Positions 6,952 through 8,206 of a stretch of 8,206 nt of DNA are shown here, in pieces. The notes beneath the pieces are model-generated. The model saw nothing but the letters and a program-made list of their open reading frames with translations. It was not told the DNA's origin and searched no databases. Source of the DNA: an uncultured Bacilli bacterium. Lineage in GTDB: Bacteria; Bacillota_I; Bacilli_A; RF39; UBA660. Each line of letters starts with the position of its first letter. Position 1 is the first letter of the stretch. Location: assembly GCA_944331885.1 (NCBI GenBank), contig CALVJF010000031.1, positions 1-8,206 of the forward strand, in the 5' to 3' direction. Both the position numbers and the translations under genes were made by a program.

Positions 6952-6979
6952 TATATTGCATTTGGTTATCCAAAGGTAT

Positions 6980-7056
6980 GCGCCCATAGCTCAATTGGAT
7001 AGAGCGTTAGACTACGGATCTAAAGGTTAGGGGTTCGACTCCCTTTGGGCGCACCA
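6980..7056 (+). tRNA. tRNA-Arg (anticodon ACG)
   Basis: The gene is a 77-nt cloverleaf. The acceptor stem is GCGCCCA/TGGGCGC (6980-6986 with 7046-7052), followed by A and an encoded CCA. The anticodon stem TTAGA/TCTAA encloses loop CTACGGA, with ACG at 7014-7016. The T arm carries GGTTCGA. In bacteria A34 of this tRNA is normally changed to inosine by TadA to read CGU, CGC and CGA. It is first in a two-tRNA operon. Confidence 0.97.
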
Positions 7057-7063
7057 TATTTTT

Positions 7064-7140
7064 CGAGAAGTAGCACAGCTTGGTAGTGCACTTGGTTTGG
7101 GACCAAGGGGTCGCAGGTTCGAATCCTGTCTTCTCGACCA
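7064..7140 (+). tRNA. tRNA-Pro (anticodon TGG)
   Basis: The gene is a 77-nt cloverleaf. The acceptor stem is CGAGAAG/CTTCTCG (7064-7070 with 7130-7136), followed by A and an encoded CCA. The anticodon stem CTTGG/CCAAG encloses loop TTTGGGA, with TGG at 7098-7100. It lies 7 bases after tRNA-Arg and shares its promoter and terminator. Confidence 0.97.
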
Positions 7141-7149
7141 TTTAAAAAT

Positions 7150-7173
7150 AAACCAGTAATATACTGGTTTTTT
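7150..7173 (+). terminator. Terminator of the Arg-Pro tRNA operon, possibly two-way
   Basis: A perfect 9-bp stem, AAACCAGTA (7150-7158) and TACTGGTTT (7162-7170), has a 3-base loop and a T run from 7168 to 7173. The minus-strand thioredoxin-like gene stops at 7197 and faces it. On that strand the stem is followed by ATTTTTAAA, so the hairpin may serve both convergent units. The only other bases between the two genes, 7174-7196, show no feature. Confidence 0.85.
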
Positions 7174-7196
7174 ATTATGCCAAAATAAAAACTGCT

Positions 7197-7772
7197 TTAT
7201 TTAGCAGCTTTTATTCCATTATCATTTAAGAATTTTACATAATCATCATAAGATTTATAACCAACTATACCAGCTTTCATTTTTCCATCTTTAACAATAA
7301 TAACAGTAGGTGTTAAACCATAAAATTCTCCAAAAGTTCCTTTTTCATCTTCACCATTTAAATTAACCGTAGTTTTGACATCCATCATATCCAACAATTC
7401 ATTTAAAGTATCATCTTGTTCTACTTCATTAATATCAACATAATTAGTAACAAATCCTAAATCTTCTTGTGCTTCTTTAATTATTGGTAAGAAAGAAACG
7501 CATACACCACAATCAGGTCTTCCAAAAAGAATAACTTGTGGATCTTCACTATCAAATAACTTAATAGCTCCCGCAGCATCTACTTGATTTAAATCAGATG
7601 TATCATAGTTTGCATTTTCACTAGTAGATTCCTCATCAGTAGTACTTTTTGTAGTAGACCCTCCACCAGCAACGTTATAAATTAAATTCATTGCTAATAA
7701 AGCAATAATAATAATTAAACACGCAAATATCTTATTAAGAATTTCATAATAGCCTAACTTTTCTTTATCCAT
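7197..7772 (-). CDS. Membrane-anchored thioredoxin-like protein
   Basis: This 191-residue protein has one N-terminal membrane helix (about 13-33) with no cleavage signal. A Ser/Thr/Asp/Glu-rich linker follows (about 36-62), then a thioredoxin fold (about 65-190), probably outside the cell. The active site is CGVC (88-91) in LFGRPDCGVC. The cis-proline is in GLTPTVIIV (Pro155). It has only one other cysteine, C18, inside the helix. Such proteins reduce, form or shuffle disulfides on surface proteins; a bacteriocin-accessory (PedC-like) thioredoxin is a distant alternative. The start is ATG at 7770-7772, since the upstream in-frame ATG at 7787 forms part of the GGAGG ribosome site. It is a single gene with its own promoter, between two tRNA operons. 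The fold is well supported; partners and redox direction are unknown. Confidence 0.85.
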   Translation of the reverse strand: MDKEKLGYYEILNKIFACLIIIIALLAMNLIYNVAGGGSTTKSTTDEESTSENANYDTSDLNQVDAAGAIKLFDSEDPQVILFGRPDCGVCVSFLPIIKEAQEDLGFVTNYVDINEVEQDDTLNELLDMMDVKTTVNLNGEDEKGTFGEFYGLTPTVIIVKDGKMKAGIVGYKSYDDYVKFLNDNGIKAAK

Positions 7773-7780
7773 AAAAAAAA

Positions 7781-7785
7781 CCTCC
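7781..7785 (-). promoter_or_regulatory. Ribosome site with a T8 spacer, deciding the thioredoxin start
   Basis: On the minus strand GGAGG (7785-7781) is followed by eight T (7780-7773) and then ATG at 7772-7770. The in-frame ATG at 7787-7785 shares its last base with this site, so it is not a plausible start. Confidence 0.85.
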
Positions 7786-7795
7786 ATCTAAAATA

Positions 7796-7824
7796 ATTAT
7801 ACACCTTTTAATTATTTATATCAA
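7796..7824 (-). promoter_or_regulatory. Promoter of the thioredoxin-like gene
   Basis: TTGATA (7824-7819), exactly 17 bases and then TATAAT (7801-7796) on the minus strand make the best sigma-A match in the window. The ribosome site begins 10 bases past the -10 box, so the leader is very short. It lies downstream of the tRNA operon terminator, which separates the two units. Confidence 0.88.
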
Positions 7825-7841
7825 CTATTAAAAAACAAATT

Positions 7842-7862
7842 AAAAACTCCTAAATAGGAGTT
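7842..7862 (-). terminator. Terminator of the Thr-Tyr-Gln-Lys tRNA operon
   Basis: AACTCCT (7845-7851) and AGGAGTT (7856-7862) form a 7-bp stem with a 4-base loop. On the minus strand it is followed by five T (complement of 7842-7846) and a second T run a few bases on. It starts 9 bases after the 3' end of tRNA-Lys. Confidence 0.85.
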
Positions 7863-7871
7863 ATTAACAAA

Positions 7872-7947
7872 TGGTGTCTCGTATGCGACTTGAACGCATG
7901 ACCCTTTGATTAAAAGTCAAATGCTCTACCGACTGAGCTAACGAGAC
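7872..7947 (-). tRNA. tRNA-Lys (anticodon TTT)
   Basis: The gene is a 76-nt cloverleaf. The acceptor stem is GTCTCGT/ACGAGAC (7947-7941 with 7882-7876), followed by A and an encoded CCA (7874-7872). The anticodon stem TTTGA/TCAAA encloses loop CTTTTAA, with TTT at 7914-7912. It is last in its operon. Confidence 0.97.
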
Positions 7948-7958
7948 GAATAATAAAA

Positions 7959-8034
7959 TGGCTGCCTCGGGTGGGTTCGAACCACCGGAATGTCAGAGTC
8001 AAAGTCTGATGCCTTACCACTTGGCTACGAGGCA
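7959..8034 (-). tRNA. tRNA-Gln (anticodon TTG)
   Basis: The gene is a 76-nt cloverleaf. The acceptor stem is TGCCTCG/CGAGGCA, starting with the U1-A72 pair usual in tRNA-Gln, with discriminator G and an encoded CCA. The anticodon stem TCAGA/TCTGA encloses loop CTTTGAC, with TTG at 8002-8000. It lies 11 bases from tRNA-Lys. Confidence 0.97.
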
Positions 8035-8043
8035 AATCAGAAA

Positions 8044-8127
8044 TGGTGGAGGGACATGGATTTGAACCATGGAACCCGAAGGAACAGATTTACAGTCTGC
8101 CGCGTTTGACCACTTCGCTATCCCTCC
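8044..8127 (-). tRNA. tRNA-Tyr (anticodon GTA)
   Basis: The gene is an 84-nt, class II tRNA with the long variable arm expected of bacterial tRNA-Tyr. The acceptor stem is GGAGGGA/TCCCTCC, followed by A and an encoded CCA. The anticodon stem GCAGA/TCTGT encloses loop CTGTAAA, with GTA at 8093-8091. It lies 9 bases from tRNA-Gln. Confidence 0.97.
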
Positions 8128-8132
8128 AAAAG

Positions 8133-8206
8133 TGGTGCCGACAGAGGGAGTCGAACCCCCAACCTACTGATTACAAGTCAGTTGCGCTGCCAGTTACGCT
8201 ATGTCG
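8133..8206 (-). tRNA. tRNA-Thr (anticodon TGT), missing its first two bases
   Basis: The 3' half ends TGTCGGC plus A and an encoded CCA. The anticodon stem ACTGA/TCAGT encloses loop CTTGTAA, with TGT at 8175-8173. The window stops after CGACA of the 5' acceptor strand. The partner strand predicts that the next two bases outside are GC (minus-strand sense). The gene is cut by the window edge rather than damaged. Confidence 0.95.

Noticed and set aside
7773..7787. Upstream ATG adding five residues (MEVFF) to the thioredoxin-like protein
   Set aside because: It overlaps the GGAGG site used by the ATG at 7772 and has no ribosome site of its own upstream.
1..8206. CRISPR array, insertion sequence, phage gene or toxin-antitoxin pair
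   Set aside because: No evenly spaced direct repeats, transposase or integrase motifs, terminal inverted repeats or paired small ORFs were found on either strand.

Overview
The window is very AT-rich DNA. Shine-Dalgarno sites are strong, genes are tightly packed, promoters are sigma-A-like (TTGxxx-17-TATAAT) and the tRNA genes encode their own CCA ends. Tryptophan is read from TGG and TGA acts as a stop, so the genetic code is standard. A glutamate racemase implies a peptidoglycan wall. Together this suggests a low-GC Gram-positive (Bacillota, Bacilli/Erysipelotrichia-like or a walled relative of the Mollicutes), quite possibly host-associated and anaerobic. The lineage is an inference from style, not from a marker gene.

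Layout. (1) 1-440, minus strand: a broken gene remnant with at least one frameshift, bracketed by two hairpin terminators. (2) 445-5950, minus strand: a compact five-gene run. In transcription order it holds murI (glutamate racemase), an ABC ATPase, a roughly 12-helix ABC permease, a CrtI/retinol-saturase-like FAD oxidoreductase, and a flavin/[2Fe-2S] NAD(P)H reductase. The first three genes overlap each other. The last two overlap by one base and also have their own extended -10 promoter just upstream. The run ends at a perfect 10-bp terminator. (3) 5951-6063: a divergent promoter region with a well-formed promoter on each strand. (4) 6064-6876, plus strand: a monocistronic alpha/beta hydrolase with a terminator. 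(5) 6923-7173, plus strand: a promoter, tRNA-Arg(ACG), tRNA-Pro(TGG) and a terminator. (6) 7197-7824, minus strand: a membrane-anchored thioredoxin-fold protein with its own strong promoter. (7) 7842-8206, minus strand: the 3' end of a tRNA operon reading Thr(TGT)-Tyr(GTA)-Gln(TTG)-Lys(TTT), followed by a terminator. The tRNA-Thr lacks its first two bases because the window ends.

How the genes work together. MurI makes D-glutamate for the wall, and the ABC pair behind it is probably an exporter of unknown substrate. The most interesting unit is the two-gene redox module at 445-3125. A polyene/enone-type FAD oxidoreductase is translationally coupled to a reductase that can move electrons from NAD(P)H through flavin to a plant-type [2Fe-2S] centre. 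No carotenoid synthesis genes are nearby. The simplest reading is a dedicated electron-transfer pair that reduces (or oxidises) an unsaturated lipid-like substrate. That substrate cannot be named from sequence. No CRISPR array, insertion sequence or phage gene was seen.
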